64,000 nt of DNA, taken from Microcebus murinus (taxonomy: Eukaryota > Chordata > Mammalia > Primates > Cheirogaleidae). Shown here piece after piece: positions 63,969 through 64,000 of the stretch (position 1 is the first letter of the stretch; each line of letters opens with the position of its first letter). The stretch spans positions 97,555,001-97,619,000 of the forward strand of contig NC_134110.1 in assembly GCF_040939455.1 (NCBI RefSeq). Direction: 5' to 3'. The translations under genes were made by a program, and so were the position numbers. The notes below the pieces were generated by a model. The model made no database searches. It was given only the letters and a program-made list of their open reading frames with translations, and had not been told where the DNA came from.

Positions 63969-64000
63969 TGTTTCCCAAACTAGGAAACAGGGCCCAAGGA

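Larger units (their letters stand above)
61845..64000 (+). mobile_element. LINE-1 5'UTR, sense, runs off the window end
   Basis: The first bases 'gggaaaaatggcggatta' are an L1 5' end with a YY1-type ATGGCGG core, and 'cctcctggctctctgctc' also occurs at the complement of about 50510, the start of the L1 at 45003-50529. The 5'UTR is GC-rich, exceeds 2.1 kb and contains tandem repeats at about 62370-62900. ORF1 is not reached. Whether this copy is intact cannot be judged from the window. Confidence 0.8.

Overview
This is mammalian nuclear DNA, and the repeats point to a strepsirrhine (lemur- or galago-type) primate. It has no bacterial gene organisation. The support is (i) an antisense Alu whose wording matches my memory of strepsirrhine copies, (ii) several L1 copies sharing a distinctive 3'UTR and C-terminal ORF2 extension, and (iii) a TTAA-flanked piggyBac-type MITE, a class reported as recently active in mouse lemur. 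Species and chromosome cannot be fixed from the sequence. I find no intact host protein-coding gene. The best host coding signal is one candidate exon on the minus strand near 11.2-11.4 kb. Nearly all other long reading frames are broken LINE-1 ORF pieces or chance frames.

Layout: 1-4.77 kb is an L1 with an internal inversion (twin-primed). 4.8-14.1 kb is mostly anonymous sequence with L2, MIR, a piggyBac MITE (7.90-8.18 kb) and an ERV-like repeat. 14.1-16.5 kb is an old antisense L1 split by a MaLR-type LTR. 16.9-21.9 kb is an old sense L1 split by another MaLR-type LTR. 21.9-25.1 kb is anonymous and moderately GC-rich, followed by a hAT-type element, a MaLR LTR and an Alu. 29.65-30.49 kb is a solo ERV LTR. 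30.5-34.0 kb is a 5'-truncated antisense L1 that abuts, head to head, a 5.6-kb GC-rich unit (34.0-39.7 kb) ending in AATAAA and a short A-run; I interpret this unit as a retrocopied 3'UTR. 39.7-43.3 kb is mostly anonymous. 43.3-45.0 kb is a mosaic of old L1 pieces. 45.0-50.5 kb is an antisense L1 retaining a monomeric 5'UTR but missing much of ORF1 and part of ORF2.

The most distinctive region is 50.9-59.6 kb: a tandem satellite of about 145-147 bp per unit, roughly 58-60 units, whose orientation flips once near 53.03 kb. The left arm (about 14-15 units) carries degenerate TTAGGG-like inserts, the first three at about three-unit spacing. The right arm (about 45 units) contains two sequence subfamilies that switch near 56.75-56.9 kb. 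Most units keep a short dyad and a TGTTTAC core. Beyond it lie old L1 sequence, a young twin-primed L1 with a 12-bp target-site duplication and a likely 3' transduction (60.5-61.56 kb), and the 5'UTR of another full-length-type L1 running off the window end.

Nothing here works together as a gene system. The window reads as a heterochromatin-like, retrotransposon-rich locus whose unusual content is the inverted satellite and several well-preserved retrotransposition scars. All family names are from sequence recognition, without database comparison.
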